Shown here: one piece after another, positions 21,892 through 31,472 of the stretch | Layout: each line of letters starts with the position of its first letter | How positions within the stretch are numbered: position 1 is the first letter of the stretch | Origin: Rhodovulum adriaticum | GTDB lineage: Bacteria > Pseudomonadota > Alphaproteobacteria > Rhodobacterales > Rhodobacteraceae | Direction of reading: 5' to 3' | Length of the DNA stretch: 64,000 nucleotides | NCBI RefSeq assembly: GCF_004345735.1 | Contig: NZ_SLXL01000009.1 | Location: 1 to 64,000, forward strand | Notes under the pieces: model-generated | What the model was told of the DNA's origin: nothing | Seen by the model: the letters and a program-made list of their open reading frames with translations, nothing else | Databases searched by the model: none | Position numbers and translations under genes: made by a program

Positions 21892-23145
21892 ATGTTTGAC
21901 ACCGTTCCCGGTCTGATGGACCAGATCCGCGCGCGCTTTGCCCATGTGGACAGCTGCCCCTTTACCGGCGAGCGGGTGTTTTTCGAAAACGCCGGCGGCG
22001 CGCTGACGCTGAATTCCGTTGTGGAAACCTCTGCGAAATTTGCTGCGATCCCCGACAACCAGGGCCGCGCGAACGGCGCCGCCGCCGCACTGATGGACGT
22101 GATCGCCAAGGCGCGCGGGGACATGGCCACGTTCTTCAACGCGCCCGGCGGGCAGTTCATCGTCGGCGAAAGCGGGACGGAACTGCTGTTCCGCCTGATC
22201 GGGGCGGCCTGCCTGGGCACTGGGGCGGGGCGGGTGCTGGGCTCTACCCTGGAACACCCGGCCTCGCGCAGCGCGGCAAACCGCTATGCGCCGCTTTCGG
22301 GCAAGGCGCATGTGCTGGTCGCCCATGACGATGCGACGGGGTCGGTCGATGCGGCGGCCTATGTGCCGGACCTGACGCCCGATACGCAGGTGGCCACGAT
22401 CCTGCATACCTCGCCCGTTACGGGTATGGGCGTGGACATCGCCGCCATTGCCGCCGAAATCCGCAAGGTCGCGCCCGAGGCCTATATCATCGTGGACGGT
22501 ATCCAGCACGCCGCCCACGGGCGCATCGATCTGTCCGCCTGTGACATCGACGGCTATGTGATTTCCCCCTACAAGGCGTTTTCGCGCCACGGCTACGGCC
22601 TGGCCTGGCTGTCCGACCGGCTGGCCGCGCTGCCCCATGACGGGCTGATGAACGCGCCCGGCGCCCCGTGGGAACTGGGCACGCGCGATACCGGGGCCTA
22701 CGCCACCTTTTCCGACGTGGTCGCCTATTTCGACTGGCTGGGCGGGAATTTCACCGACAGTGACGAACGCCGCACCCGGATCGAGGCCGCGGGCCGCGCC
22801 ATCCACGCGCATGAGGCCCGGCTGACCGAGGCCATGCTGCACGGCACCGGCAACCTGCCCGGCCTGGCGCAGATCGAGGGGATCAGCGTTCTGGGCGGCA
22901 TCGACAATCCGCGGCGCGAGGGGCTGGTTTCCTTTGCGCTGGCGGGTGTGCCGGCGGTCGATATCGTCGAGAAACTGAACGCCGCAGGCATCCGCACCCA
23001 CACGCGCAAGGCGGATCACTACTCGGGCAACATCCTGGACCCGCTGGGGCTGGACGGCTGCGTGCGCGTGTCGCTGTGCCACTACAACACGGAAGAGGAG
23101 GTCGCCCGCTTCCTGGCCGCAATGCGGGATATCGCGGCGGGGTAG
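21892..23145 (+). CDS. Class V aminotransferase-fold PLP enzyme (cysteine desulfurase-like)
   Basis: 417 aa. PLP fold type I: FFENAGGALT at the N-terminus, GRANGAA..., GESGTELLFRL, STLEHPA, TSPVTGMGVDI. Asp202 in VDGIQHAAHG pairs with the PLP pyridine N, and SPYKAFSRHGYG holds the Schiff-base Lys228. The fold and motifs are those of the SufS/CsdA/isopenicillin epimerase group. The active-site Cys loop of true cysteine desulfurases near the C-terminus is not evident (TRKADHYSGNIL is present instead), so desulfurase activity is doubtful. No suf or isc gene is next to it, so the substrate is unknown. Start ATG at 21892 has GGAGG 8 bases upstream. Confidence 0.8.
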   Translation: MFDTVPGLMDQIRARFAHVDSCPFTGERVFFENAGGALTLNSVVETSAKFAAIPDNQGRANGAAAALMDVIAKARGDMATFFNAPGGQFIVGESGTELLFRLIGAACLGTGAGRVLGSTLEHPASRSAANRYAPLSGKAHVLVAHDDATGSVDAAAYVPDLTPDTQVATILHTSPVTGMGVDIAAIAAEIRKVAPEAYIIVDGIQHAAHGRIDLSACDIDGYVISPYKAFSRHGYGLAWLSDRLAALPHDGLMNAPGAPWELGTRDTGAYATFSDVVAYFDWLGGNFTDSDERRTRIEAAGRAIHAHEARLTEAMLHGTGNLPGLAQIEGISVLGGIDNPRREGLVSFALAGVPAVDIVEKLNAAGIRTHTRKADHYSGNILDPLGLDGCVRVSLCHYNTEEEVARFLAAMRDIAAG

Positions 23146-23229
23146 GGGCGGCGCGGGCGTCTTGCCCGTCCAAGAACGTGCGATTTGTGCTAGTCTGCGG
23201 ATGGGTTGATCCAGCAGGGGAAGATCGCA

Positions 23230-24210
23230 TTGCTTTCGCAGTCACTCCGCCTTTTCGGGGCCGCCATCCTGATTGCCACCTTGCCGGGGGCAAACTCTGC
23301 CCAAGCGGATATGGATGTCGCTGCCATACCGGCCTGGCTGGCCCCCCATGTGGGCACGGGCGAGGGGCAGATCGCGCCCGTGGTGCTGGACCGCGCGCGG
23401 GCGCTGTATCAGCGCAAGCGGGACGCGGGCGCGATAGCGAATTCCTGCTATCTGGCGATGGATGCCACGCGCCCCAGCACCGCGCCCGATGGTGAACCGG
23501 CCGGGCGGTTCTACGTTATTTGCGAGGCGGACAAGACGTTCCGCGCGGTGTCCTCGGGCTATGGCAACGGGCGCAAGCTGCGGCGCGCGGATTTTTCGAA
23601 CGGCCGGGAATGTGCAAGGCATTTCAGCAATGCCGAGGGGTCCAAGCTGACCATGGGCGGGGCCTATGTGACGGCGGAAACGCGGACCTCGTTCAAAGGC
23701 TATTACCGCGAGGCGGGCGAAAAGCGGCCCTTCCATCGCACGTTTCTGCTGTTCGAGGGCGAGGGAGAGACCGAAAACGCGCGGGAACGGGAAATCGGCG
23801 GGCATCAGGCGGTGTTCCTGAAATGGCAATGCCGGTTCGAAAATCCCGACAGTGCCTACGCGGATGACCAGGGCTATGTCCCCTTTGGACGGCTGGTGAA
23901 CTATACCGGCGGGCGCAGCAATGGCTGTACCAGCTGGTCGCCCGATGCGTCGGAAGAGATTATCGGCCTGGTCGAGGACAACCCCACAACGCTGTATATC
24001 TACCCCGAGTCGCGCGATATCGACGCGGTGGCAAAGGCGGTGCGCAACGGCGGCGCGCTGTCGGGCAGCGGGCCCTATTGGAACACGACCTGCCTGACGG
24101 AAATCGGCGCGCCGAGGTTTTGGCCCAAGCGGACGCTTCAGCCGATCATCGACGAATGGCGGGCCGGGCTGCCGAAACAGCCGCCGCTGGTCCTGCCGAT
24201 CTGCAAATAG
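23230..24210 (+). CDS. Secreted L,D-transpeptidase-like protein (YkuD_2-type)
   Basis: 326 aa from a TTG at 23230, chosen because AGGGGAAG (23216-23223) is ideally spaced and the product begins with a clean signal peptide (LLSQSLRLFGAAILIATLPGANSAQA). An in-frame TTG at 23206 is the alternative. The mature part has a RSNGCTSW motif (about 233-240) resembling the S-x-GC active site of murein L,D-transpeptidases, with Cys as nucleophile. The His normally found 10-20 residues before that Cys is not obvious, so activity is uncertain. The likely location is the periplasm. No functionally related neighbours. Confidence 0.6.
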   Translation: MLSQSLRLFGAAILIATLPGANSAQADMDVAAIPAWLAPHVGTGEGQIAPVVLDRARALYQRKRDAGAIANSCYLAMDATRPSTAPDGEPAGRFYVICEADKTFRAVSSGYGNGRKLRRADFSNGRECARHFSNAEGSKLTMGGAYVTAETRTSFKGYYREAGEKRPFHRTFLLFEGEGETENAREREIGGHQAVFLKWQCRFENPDSAYADDQGYVPFGRLVNYTGGRSNGCTSWSPDASEEIIGLVEDNPTTLYIYPESRDIDAVAKAVRNGGALSGSGPYWNTTCLTEIGAPRFWPKRTLQPIIDEWRAGLPKQPPLVLPICK

Positions 24211-24216
24211 GGCGGC

Positions 24217-24990
24217 CTAACCGTCGCCGAACGGGTCGGGGTCATAGCCGACCCCGGCCAGATACAGCCCCTGCGGCGGGCAGACCGGGCCGCAGGCGGC
24301 GCGGTTGCGGGCCTCCAGCGCGGTTTTCACGTCCTCGGGCGCCCAAGCCCCGGCACCGACCCGTTCCAGCGTACCGACAAAGCTGCGCACCTGGTTGTGC
24401 AGGAAACTGCGCGCGCGGACGTGAAAGCGGAACTCCGCCCCGCCGGGATAGGGGTGTTCCGAAATCTCCAGCGCGTCCAGCGTCTTGACCGGGCTGGCCG
24501 CCTGACAAAGCGAGGCCCGGAAGGTCGTGAAATCGTGCCGCCCCAGCAGATACCGCGCCGCCGCCTGCATCGGCGCCAGCGCCAGCGGATGGCCCACCTG
24601 CCAGACAAGGCCCCGGTCATGGGTGACCGGCGCCCGGCGGCTGACCAGACGAAACAGATAACGGCGTTCGTGGGCGGAAAACCGGGCGTGGAAATCCTGC
24701 CCCACCCGCGCGCAGGCGACGACCGAGACCGGGTCGGGTTTCAGGTGGTAGTTCAGCGCCTGCGCCAGGCGGAAGGGATCCCAGTCCTTGCGCAGATCGC
24801 AATGGGCCACCTGCCCCAGGGCGTGCACCCCCGCATCCGTGCGCCCGGCCGCCGCGATAGAGGGCACGTCCGATTCCAGCCGCGACAGCGCGCGTTCCAC
24901 CGCCCCCTGAACGGATGGTTGATCGGCCTGGCGTTGCCAGCCGGAAAACGGCGTGCCGTCATATTCGATTTTCAGTGCGTAACGGGGCAT
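24217..24990 (-). CDS. truA: tRNA pseudouridine(38-40) synthase
   Basis: 257 aa, normal for TruA. It converts U38, U39 and U40 of the tRNA anticodon arm to pseudouridine. Starts [19 protein letters not shown]; the catalytic Asp52 lies in [15 protein letters not shown]. Further signatures are [16 protein letters not shown] and [14 protein letters not shown]. Converges with the L,D-transpeptidase-like gene, six bases apart, with no terminator-like structure in the gap. Confidence 0.96.
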   Translation of the reverse strand: MPRYALKIEYDGTPFSGWQRQADQPSVQGAVERALSRLESDVPSIAAAGRTDAGVHALGQVAHCDLRKDWDPFRLAQALNYHLKPDPVSVVACARVGQDFHARFSAHERRYLFRLVSRRAPVTHDRGLVWQVGHPLALAPMQAAARYLLGRHDFTTFRASLCQAASPVKTLDALEISEHPYPGGAEFRFHVRARSFLHNQVRSFVGTLERVGAGAWAPEDVKTALEARNRAACGPVCPPQGLYLAGVGYDPDPFGDG

Positions 24991-25094
24991 GGCGGGGGGT
25001 TACCGCGACAACGCATCCATGGCAATCGGCGCTGTCGGGGGCTGGCAGGACGGGCCTGACGTGCTTAACTGATGTGACAGAAATGTGAGGGCGC

Positions 25095-26519
25095 ATGGTT
25101 CGGATCGGCGATATCGCGGACGGGATCGGGCGGGGCGTGGAAACGTTCTCGGCCAGCGTGTCCGAAACCTTCCTTGAACCGGTGGTGCGGCTGGGCGTGA
25201 CCGGCCTGTCGCGGGCGGGCAAGACGGTGTTCATCACCTCGCTGGTCGCCAACCTGATGGAACGGGGGCGCATGCCGCAATTGCGCGCGGCGGCCTCGGG
25301 CGGGATCACGGCGGCCTATCTGCGGCCCCAGCCCGACGACACGATTCCCCGGTTCGATTACGAAACGCACCTGTCGGCGTTGACCGGCACCGCGCCGCAC
25401 TGGCCCGAGTCCACCCGCGCGGTATCCGAACTGCGCCTGTCGCTGAAGGTGCGGCCCTCGGGGCTGATCGGGGCGGTGCGCGGGCCGCGCACGGTGCATG
25501 TGGACATCGTGGATTATCCCGGCGAATGGCTGCTGGACCTGGCCCTGCTGGACAAGACCTATTCCGGCTGGTCCGCCGATATCCTGTCGCGCATGGGCCA
25601 GCGCCCGGGCGGCGATGGGTTCCGCGTCATGCTGACCGAAACCGACCCGACCGCCGAACTGGACGAACCGCACGCCCAGGCCCTGACCGGCGCCTATACC
25701 GAGGCGCTGAAAGAGGCGCGCCTTGCAGGCTTTTCCGATTGTTCGCCGGGTCGATTCCTGTTGCCCGGCGATCTGGCGGGTTCGCCCGTGCTGACCTTTG
25801 TGCCGCTGCCCGAACCGGACCGCCCCACGCCGCGCGGCAGCCTTTGGCGCGAGATGGAGCGCCGCTTTGAGGCCTATAAGCGCGAGGTGGTGAAACCGTT
25901 TTTCCGTGACCATTTCTCGCGTATCGACCGGCAGGTCGTGCTGGTGGACGCCTTGGGCGCGATCCATGCCGGGCCCCGCGCGGTCGAGGATCTGCGCCTG
26001 GCGATGACGGAAATCCTGGGCGCCTTCCGCCCCGGCCGCAACCCGTGGCTGAGCGCGCTGCTGACCGGGCGTAAGGTGGAAAAGATCCTGTTCGCCGCGA
26101 CCAAGGCCGACCACCTGCACCACACCCAGCACGCCCGCCTGACCGCGATCATGCAGGAGTTGATGCGCGACGCCCGCCGCCGCGCCGATTTCGCGGGTGC
26201 GGACACCGCGGCCATGTCCATCGCCGCCCTGCGCGCCACGGTCGAAGAGATGCGCACCCACGAGGGCGAGGAACTGGCCTGCGTGCGCGGCAAGCTTTTG
26301 GAAACCGGGCGGCAGGCGGCGCTTTATCCCGGTGAGTTGCCCGAGGATCCCGCCGTGTTGCTGGAACCCGCCCGCGAAGGGGCCGCGGCCTGGCTGGAGG
26401 CCGATTACAACATCATGCATTTCGCGCCCGCCGAGCTGACCCTGCGCCCGGGCGAGGGGCCGCCGCATATCCGGCTGGACAAGGTGGCCGAATTCCTGCT
26501 GGGGGACCGCCTGCGATGA
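25095..26519 (+). CDS. ycjX: YcjX-family P-loop GTPase-like protein
   Basis: 474 aa, normal for the YcjX/DUF463 family. Walker A GLSRAGKT is at 37-44; VDIVDYPGEWLLDL provides a Walker B-like strand (DYPGE), and AATKAD near 337 resembles the TKxD guanine-specificity motif. Family members are nucleotide-binding proteins of unknown physiological role, sometimes tied to envelope stress. Its stop overlaps the ycjF start (ATGA at 26516), the usual partner arrangement across proteobacteria. Confidence 0.92.
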   Translation: MVRIGDIADGIGRGVETFSASVSETFLEPVVRLGVTGLSRAGKTVFITSLVANLMERGRMPQLRAAASGGITAAYLRPQPDDTIPRFDYETHLSALTGTAPHWPESTRAVSELRLSLKVRPSGLIGAVRGPRTVHVDIVDYPGEWLLDLALLDKTYSGWSADILSRMGQRPGGDGFRVMLTETDPTAELDEPHAQALTGAYTEALKEARLAGFSDCSPGRFLLPGDLAGSPVLTFVPLPEPDRPTPRGSLWREMERRFEAYKREVVKPFFRDHFSRIDRQVVLVDALGAIHAGPRAVEDLRLAMTEILGAFRPGRNPWLSALLTGRKVEKILFAATKADHLHHTQHARLTAIMQELMRDARRRADFAGADTAAMSIAALRATVEEMRTHEGEELACVRGKLLETGRQAALYPGELPEDPAVLLEPAREGAAAWLEADYNIMHFAPAELTLRPGEGPPHIRLDKVAEFLLGDRLR

Positions 26520-28081
26520 CCAAGCGGCCGGTTCTTTTCGATCTGGACGGCGATGACCCGGATCGGGACAAGCGCGCAGCAGAAGAGGCGCGCGCCAAGG
26601 CCGCGCAGGCCGAGCGAGAGCGCAAGCAGGCCGAGGAAGAGCAGGCCGAACGCGACCGCCTGGCGCAGCAAGCGGCAGAGCGCGCCCGCGCCGAGCAGGC
26701 CAGGGCCGAACGCGAGCAGGCCGCCCGCGAACGGCAAGAGCGGGAACGCGCACGTCTGGAACAGATCGCCCGCGAGCGCGCCGCCCGGGAACAGGCAGCC
26801 CGCGAACAGGCCGCGCGCGAGAAGGCAGAGCGCGAGCGGCAGTTGCGCTTTCAAGCAGAGCGAGAGCAGGCAGAGCGGGAGAAAGCCGCGCAAGAGCGCG
26901 CCCGCGCCGAAAAGGAAAAGGCCCGGCAGGAACAGGCCGCGCGCGCGCGGCAAGAGCAGGCCGAACGGGAAAGGGCGGACGCACTGGCACGGCAAAAGCG
27001 CGCAACACAGAACCAGGAGGCGGCAGAGCGCGCCCGCGCACCGCAGCAACCCCCCGCCCGCCCCAAGGCACCCGCCCCCCGCCTGTTCGAGGCCGAAGCG
27101 CCCGAGACGCAAGAGCCGCTGACCCCGGCAACCGCCCCGCCGGTGCCCGACCTCGGGGCCGACGGCGCCCCCCCGCCCGAGGGCCGCGCGATGCAAACCC
27201 TGGCGACGCTGGCCGCGCGCCGGTCCTCGCGCCTGGCGCGTTTCTTCTGGTCGGTGCTGACCGCGCTGCTGGGCTTTGTGTTGTCCATCGCGGTCTGGGA
27301 TTTCGTCACCGGCCTGCTGGACCGCAGCGCCACCCTGGGCGGGGTTGCGCTGATGCTGGTGGGGCTGGTCCTGCTGGCCGTGCTGCTGGTCATCCTGCGC
27401 GAGTTGGCGGCCTTTTCACGGTTGCGCCGCCTGGATGCCCTGCACAAGGAGGCCGACAGCGCCATCGCCGCCCAGGATCTGCAACAGGCGCGCGCGGTCT
27501 TTGACCACCTGATGCGCTTTTACGCCTATCGGCCGGATACGGAATGGGCCCGCGACCGGCTGGCAGAGCGGCGCGACGAGGTTCTTGACCCTGATGGATT
27601 GTTGGCCCTGACCGAACGCGAACTGCTGGCCCCGCTGGATGCCGCCGCCACGCGAGAGGTCGAGGCCGCCGCGCGCACCGTCGCCGCCGTCACCGCGCTG
27701 GTACCGATCACGCTGGCCGACCTCTTTGCCGCGCTGTCGGCCAACCTGCGGATGATCCGCCGTATCGCGGAAATCTATGGCGGGCGCGGGGGGCTGCTGG
27801 GCAGCATCCGGCTGGCCCGCGCGGTGCTGACCCATCTGGTCGCCACCGGCATGGTCGCGGTGGGCGATGACATGATTTCATCGATTGCGGGGGGCGGTGT
27901 GCTGGCCCGCGTTTCGCGCCGCTTTGGCGAGGGTGTGGTCAACGGCGCCCTGACCGCGCGGGTCGGCGTCGCCGCGATGGAGGTCTGCCGCCCCTTGCCG
28001 TTCCGCGAACTGGCGCGCCCCTCGGTCGGGGCCTTGGTCAAGCGGGCGCTGACGGGCGTGTTCAACAAGGCCCAGGAATGA
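26516..28081 (+). CDS. ycjF: YcjF/TIGR01620-family membrane protein with long charged-helix extension
   Basis: 521 aa, against roughly 340-360 for typical YcjF. Residues about 16-175 are almost only Arg, Glu, Ala, Gln and Lys in imperfect repeats (ERAAREQAAREQAAREKAE-like), predicting a long single alpha-helix or coiled coil. A Pro-rich linker follows (to ~240), then two hydrophobic segments (about 243-265 and 275-297) and a C-terminal DUF697-type domain with Gly-rich helices (AEIYGGRGGLLGSIRLARAVLTHLVATG). An inner-membrane protein with large cytoplasmic parts, co-translated with ycjX. Function unknown. The repeat is at protein level with varied codons, consistent with a selected structure rather than a recent DNA expansion. 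Confidence 0.88.
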   Translation: MTKRPVLFDLDGDDPDRDKRAAEEARAKAAQAERERKQAEEEQAERDRLAQQAAERARAEQARAEREQAARERQERERARLEQIARERAAREQAAREQAAREKAERERQLRFQAEREQAEREKAAQERARAEKEKARQEQAARARQEQAERERADALARQKRATQNQEAAERARAPQQPPARPKAPAPRLFEAEAPETQEPLTPATAPPVPDLGADGAPPPEGRAMQTLATLAARRSSRLARFFWSVLTALLGFVLSIAVWDFVTGLLDRSATLGGVALMLVGLVLLAVLLVILRELAAFSRLRRLDALHKEADSAIAAQDLQQARAVFDHLMRFYAYRPDTEWARDRLAERRDEVLDPDGLLALTERELLAPLDAAATREVEAAARTVAAVTALVPITLADLFAALSANLRMIRRIAEIYGGRGGLLGSIRLARAVLTHLVATGMVAVGDDMISSIAGGGVLARVSRRFGEGVVNGALTARVGVAAMEVCRPLPFRELARPSVGALVKRALTGVFNKAQE

Positions 28082-28100
28082 TGCCGCGGCGCGGCGTCCC

Positions 28101-28197
28101 TTTACGCCGCCCCCCTTTGCGCCCTATACAGCGGGCCATGATGACCGGCCTTATGCCCATCCGTCGAATTACCGGCCCGGCGCTCTGAGATCAGAGC
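28101..28197 (+). promoter_or_regulatory. ileS leader: possible promoter and hairpin
   Basis: The 193 bases between ycjF and ileS contain a sigma70-like pair TTTACG (28101-28106) and TATACA (28125-28130) with 18-base spacing. A 16-codon open frame runs from ATG 28138 to TGA 28188. A strong short hairpin follows, GCTCTGA (28182-28188) with TCAGAGC (28191-28197), flanked by further GC pairing. The frame has no good Shine-Dalgarno and only two Ile codons, so attenuation by Ile-tRNA is not supported. No T-box features are seen. Confidence 0.3.
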
Positions 28198-28274
28198 CGC
28201 CGGGACAAGGCGCTTGACCCCTCGCGCCGCCGCTTCACCGACCGCCTGTCACCTATTCCCGAGGACCACGTCCC

Positions 28275-31238
28275 ATGTGTGCCGACACGCCCGACTACAA
28301 AGACACCCTGTCCCTGCCCGAAACCGATTTCCCGATGCGCGCAGGCCTGCCCAAACGCGAACCCGGCTGGCTGGCCCGCTGGGCGGAAATCGGCGTCTAC
28401 GACCGGCTGCGCGAAAAGACGGGCCGCCCGCCCTTTACCCTGCATGATGGCCCCCCCTATGCCAACGGGCACCTGCATATCGGCCACGCGCTGAACAAGA
28501 TCCTCAAGGATTTCATCGTCCGGTCCCAGCAGATGATGGGCAAGGATGCGCGCTATGTCCCCGGCTGGGACTGTCACGGGTTGCCGATCGAATGGAAGAT
28601 CGAGGAACAGTATCGCGCCAAGGGGCTGGACAAGGACAAGGTGGATGTCGTCGATTTCCGCCAGGAATGCCGCCGCTTTGCCGAGGGCTGGATCGACATC
28701 CAGCGGGAAGAGTTTCAGCGCCTGGGCATCACCGGCAACTGGGCCGATCCCTACCTGACGATGGATTACCACGCCGAAGCCGTGATCGCGCAGGAATTCC
28801 TGAAATTCCTGATGAACGGCACGCTGTATCAGGGGTCGAAACCCGTGATGTGGTCGCCCGTGGAAAAGACCGCGCTGGCCGAGGCCGAGGTGGAGTATCA
28901 CGACCATCAAAGCCACACGATCTGGGTGAAGTTTCCGGTTACGCGCGTTCTCGATTTTCGTGCTGTGAAGCGTGGGCAGATCACCGATGAATTGCAGAGG
29001 CAACAGGACCAGAAATCTGACTTTAGCGGTGCGCAGGTCGTCATCTGGACCACCACCCCCTGGACCATCCCGCAAAACCGCGCGGTCTGTTTTGGCCCCG
29101 CCATCGCCTATGGCCTGTATGAAGTCACCGGCACACCTGACGAAAGCTGGGCAGAGGTGGGCGACACATACCTTCTGGCCGATGCACTCGCCGAGGACGT
29201 GATGCGCAACGCGCGCCTTGAACCGTCGATGTATTCCCGCCTGCGCGACGTTACGCCCGAGGAACTGGGGTCGCTCACCTGTGCCCACCCGCTCCGCGGC
29301 GTGGAAAACGGCAACGGCGAGTGGGACTATGACGTTCCCCTGCTGCCCGGCGACCATGTCACCGACGACGCGGGGACCGGTTTCGTCCACACCGCGCCCA
29401 GCCACGGCGACGACGACTACCAGATCGGCCTGAAGTTTGGCCTGCAGATGACCTATAACGTGCTGGAGGACGGCTCTTACCGGGCCGACCTGCCGCTGTT
29501 CGGCGGCGCCGTCATCACCAAGCCGAACGGGAAAGAGGGCGACGCCAACCGCCGGGTCATCGACAAGCTGGTCGAGGTCGACGCGCTGATCGCCCGGGGC
29601 AAGCTGAAACACAGCTACCCGCATTCCTGGCGCTCCAAGGCGCCGCTGATCTACCGCAACACGCCGCAATGGTTCGCCGCCATCGATGCCAGGCTGGACG
29701 ACGGGATGGACAGCTATGGCGAAACGATCCGGCAACGCGCGCTGACCTCCATCGACCAGCTGGTGAAGTGGACGCCGCAGACCGGCCGCAACCGGCTGTA
29801 TTCGATGATTGAAAGCCGCCCGGACTGGGTGCTGTCGCGCCAGCGCGCCTGGGGCGTGCCGTTGACCTGCTTTGTCAAGAAGGGGGCGAAACCGGACGAT
29901 TCCGATTTCCTGCTGCGCGATCCGGCCGTCAACCAGCGGATCGTTGACGCTTTCGAACAAGAGGGCGCCGACGCCTGGTACAAAGAGGGCGCCAAGGAGC
30001 GCTTCCTCGGCAACGATTACAACCCGGATGATTACGATCAGGTCTTTGACGTTCTGGACGTGTGGTTCGATTCCGGCAGCACCCATGCCTTCGTGCTGCG
30101 CGACCGCGCGGACGGGTCCGAGGACGGAATCGCCGATCTGTATCTTGAGGGCACCGACCAGCACCGCGGCTGGTTCCATTCGTCCATGTTGCAGGCCTGC
30201 GGCACCATCGGCCGCGCGCCCTATCGCGGCGTGCTGACCCATGGCTTTACCCTGGACGAGAAGGGCAACAAGATGTCCAAGTCCCTCGGCAACACCGTGG
30301 CGCCCGAAGACGTGACCAAACAATACGGCGCCGACATCCTGCGGCTGTGGGTGGCGCAGTCGGATTACACCGCCGACCTGCGCATTGGCCCGGAAATCCT
30401 GAAAGGGGTGGCCGACAGCTATCGCCGGCTGCGCAACACGATGCGCTTCATGCTGGGCAACCTGGCCGGGTTCACGGACGCCGAACGGGTCGATCCCGCC
30501 GAGATGCCCGAACTGGAACGCTGGGTGCTGCACCGGCTGGCGGAACTGGACGAAACCGTGCGCCAGGGCTTTGACGCCTACGACTTCCAGGGCGTGTTCC
30601 AGGCGCTGTTCAACTTCGCCACGGTGGACCTATCGTCCTTCTACTTCGACATCCGCAAGGACGCGCTTTACTGCGACGGTCCCGATAGTCTGCGCCGCAA
30701 ATCCGCGCGCACGGTGCTGGACATCCTGTTCCACCGGCTGACCACCTGGCTGGCCCCGATCCTGGTGTTCACGATGGAGGAGGTCTGGCTGGAACGCTTC
30801 CCCGGTGACGACAGCTCGGTCCACCTGGTCGATATCCCCGAAACGCCTGCCAATTGGCGCGACGAGGCGCTGGCCGCGAAATGGGCGGGCGTGCGGCAGG
30901 TGCGCCGCGTCGTGACCGCCGCGCTGGAAATCCAGCGCCGGGACAAGGTGATCGGCGCCAGCCTGGAGGCCGCGCCGGTCGTCCATGTGCGCGATGCGGA
31001 GGTGCTGGCCGCGCTGAAAACGGTCGATTTCGCGGATATCTGCATCACCTCGGCCATCCAGCTGACCGGCGATCCTTCCCCGAACGAGGCTTTCCGCCTG
31101 CCCGAGGTGGACGGCGTCGGCGTGGTCTTTGAAAAGGCCGAGGGGCAGAAATGCCAGCGCTGCTGGAAGATTCTGCCCGATGTGGGGGCCCATGCCCACG
31201 CGGCGACCTGTTCGCGCTGCAACGATGCCCTCGGATGA
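28275..31238 (+). CDS. ileS: Isoleucyl-tRNA synthetase
   Basis: 987 aa class Ia synthetase that charges tRNA-Ile in the cytoplasm. The HIGH-type motif is in GHLHIGHAL (about 64-72), the KMSKS loop in NKMSKSLGN at about 665, and the editing (CP1) domain shows WTTTPWTIPQN. The C-terminus carries a zinc knuckle CQRCWK...CSRC, normal for bacterial-type IleS. A short extra segment in the first half (AVKRGQITDELQRQQDQKSD, around 230-250) interrupts the editing-domain region and is not part of the core motifs. The last 14 bases overlap the DUF3253 start. Confidence 0.97.
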   Translation: MCADTPDYKDTLSLPETDFPMRAGLPKREPGWLARWAEIGVYDRLREKTGRPPFTLHDGPPYANGHLHIGHALNKILKDFIVRSQQMMGKDARYVPGWDCHGLPIEWKIEEQYRAKGLDKDKVDVVDFRQECRRFAEGWIDIQREEFQRLGITGNWADPYLTMDYHAEAVIAQEFLKFLMNGTLYQGSKPVMWSPVEKTALAEAEVEYHDHQSHTIWVKFPVTRVLDFRAVKRGQITDELQRQQDQKSDFSGAQVVIWTTTPWTIPQNRAVCFGPAIAYGLYEVTGTPDESWAEVGDTYLLADALAEDVMRNARLEPSMYSRLRDVTPEELGSLTCAHPLRGVENGNGEWDYDVPLLPGDHVTDDAGTGFVHTAPSHGDDDYQIGLKFGLQMTYNVLEDGSYRADLPLFGGAVITKPNGKEGDANRRVIDKLVEVDALIARGKLKHSYPHSWRSKAPLIYRNTPQWFAAIDARLDDGMDSYGETIRQRALTSIDQLVKWTPQTGRNRLYSMIESRPDWVLSRQRAWGVPLTCFVKKGAKPDDSDFLLRDPAVNQRIVDAFEQEGADAWYKEGAKERFLGNDYNPDDYDQVFDVLDVWFDSGSTHAFVLRDRADGSEDGIADLYLEGTDQHRGWFHSSMLQACGTIGRAPYRGVLTHGFTLDEKGNKMSKSLGNTVAPEDVTKQYGADILRLWVAQSDYTADLRIGPEILKGVADSYRRLRNTMRFMLGNLAGFTDAERVDPAEMPELERWVLHRLAELDETVRQGFDAYDFQGVFQALFNFATVDLSSFYFDIRKDALYCDGPDSLRRKSARTVLDILFHRLTTWLAPILVFTMEEVWLERFPGDDSSVHLVDIPETPANWRDEALAAKWAGVRQVRRVVTAALEIQRRDKVIGASLEAAPVVHVRDAEVLAALKTVDFADICITSAIQLTGDPSPNEAFRLPEVDGVGVVFEKAEGQKCQRCWKILPDVGAHAHAATCSRCNDALG

Positions 31239-31472
31239 GGACATCGCTGCGGCCCTGATGGACCTGGCACACAGGCGGGGCAGGGGAAAAACCCTCTGCC
31301 CCTCCGAGGTCGCGCGGGAACTGGCCGCGGACTGGCGCCCGCTGATGCCGCGCGTATCCGCGCCGCCGCCGCGCGCCTGCACGCCAGCGGTCAAATCGCG
31401 ATCACGCAGAACGGCGTGCCCGTAGACGCCGAAACAGCACGCGGCCCGATCCGCCTGGGCCTGCCGCGCTGA
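31225..31472 (+). pseudogene. DUF3253-like small gene, frameshifted
   Basis: The first frame (ATG 31225) encodes MPSDEDIAAALMDLAHRRG, then KTLCPSEVARELAADWRPLMPR, a classic DUF3253 N-terminal half. Near 31345-31352 the conserved protein continues in the +2 frame as RIRAAAARLHASGQIAITQ, then NGVPVDAETARGPIRLGLPR, ending at TGA 31470-31472. In the original frame the tail turns into SAPPPRACTPAV... and stops at 31425. One missing base explains this. It may be a real pseudogene, a sequencing error or, least likely, programmed frameshifting. The full product would be about 82 aa. It overlaps the ileS end by 14 bases. Confidence 0.8.

Noticed and set aside
26560-27060. Tandem DNA repeat or mobile insertion inside ycjF
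   Set aside because: The repetition is at the amino-acid level with variable codons and no flanking direct or inverted repeats; it is a charged helix, not an inserted element.
28138-28188. 16-codon frame upstream of ileS as an Ile attenuator peptide
   Set aside because: Only two Ile codons, no good ribosome site, and the downstream hairpin lacks a U-tract and an obvious alternative antiterminator.
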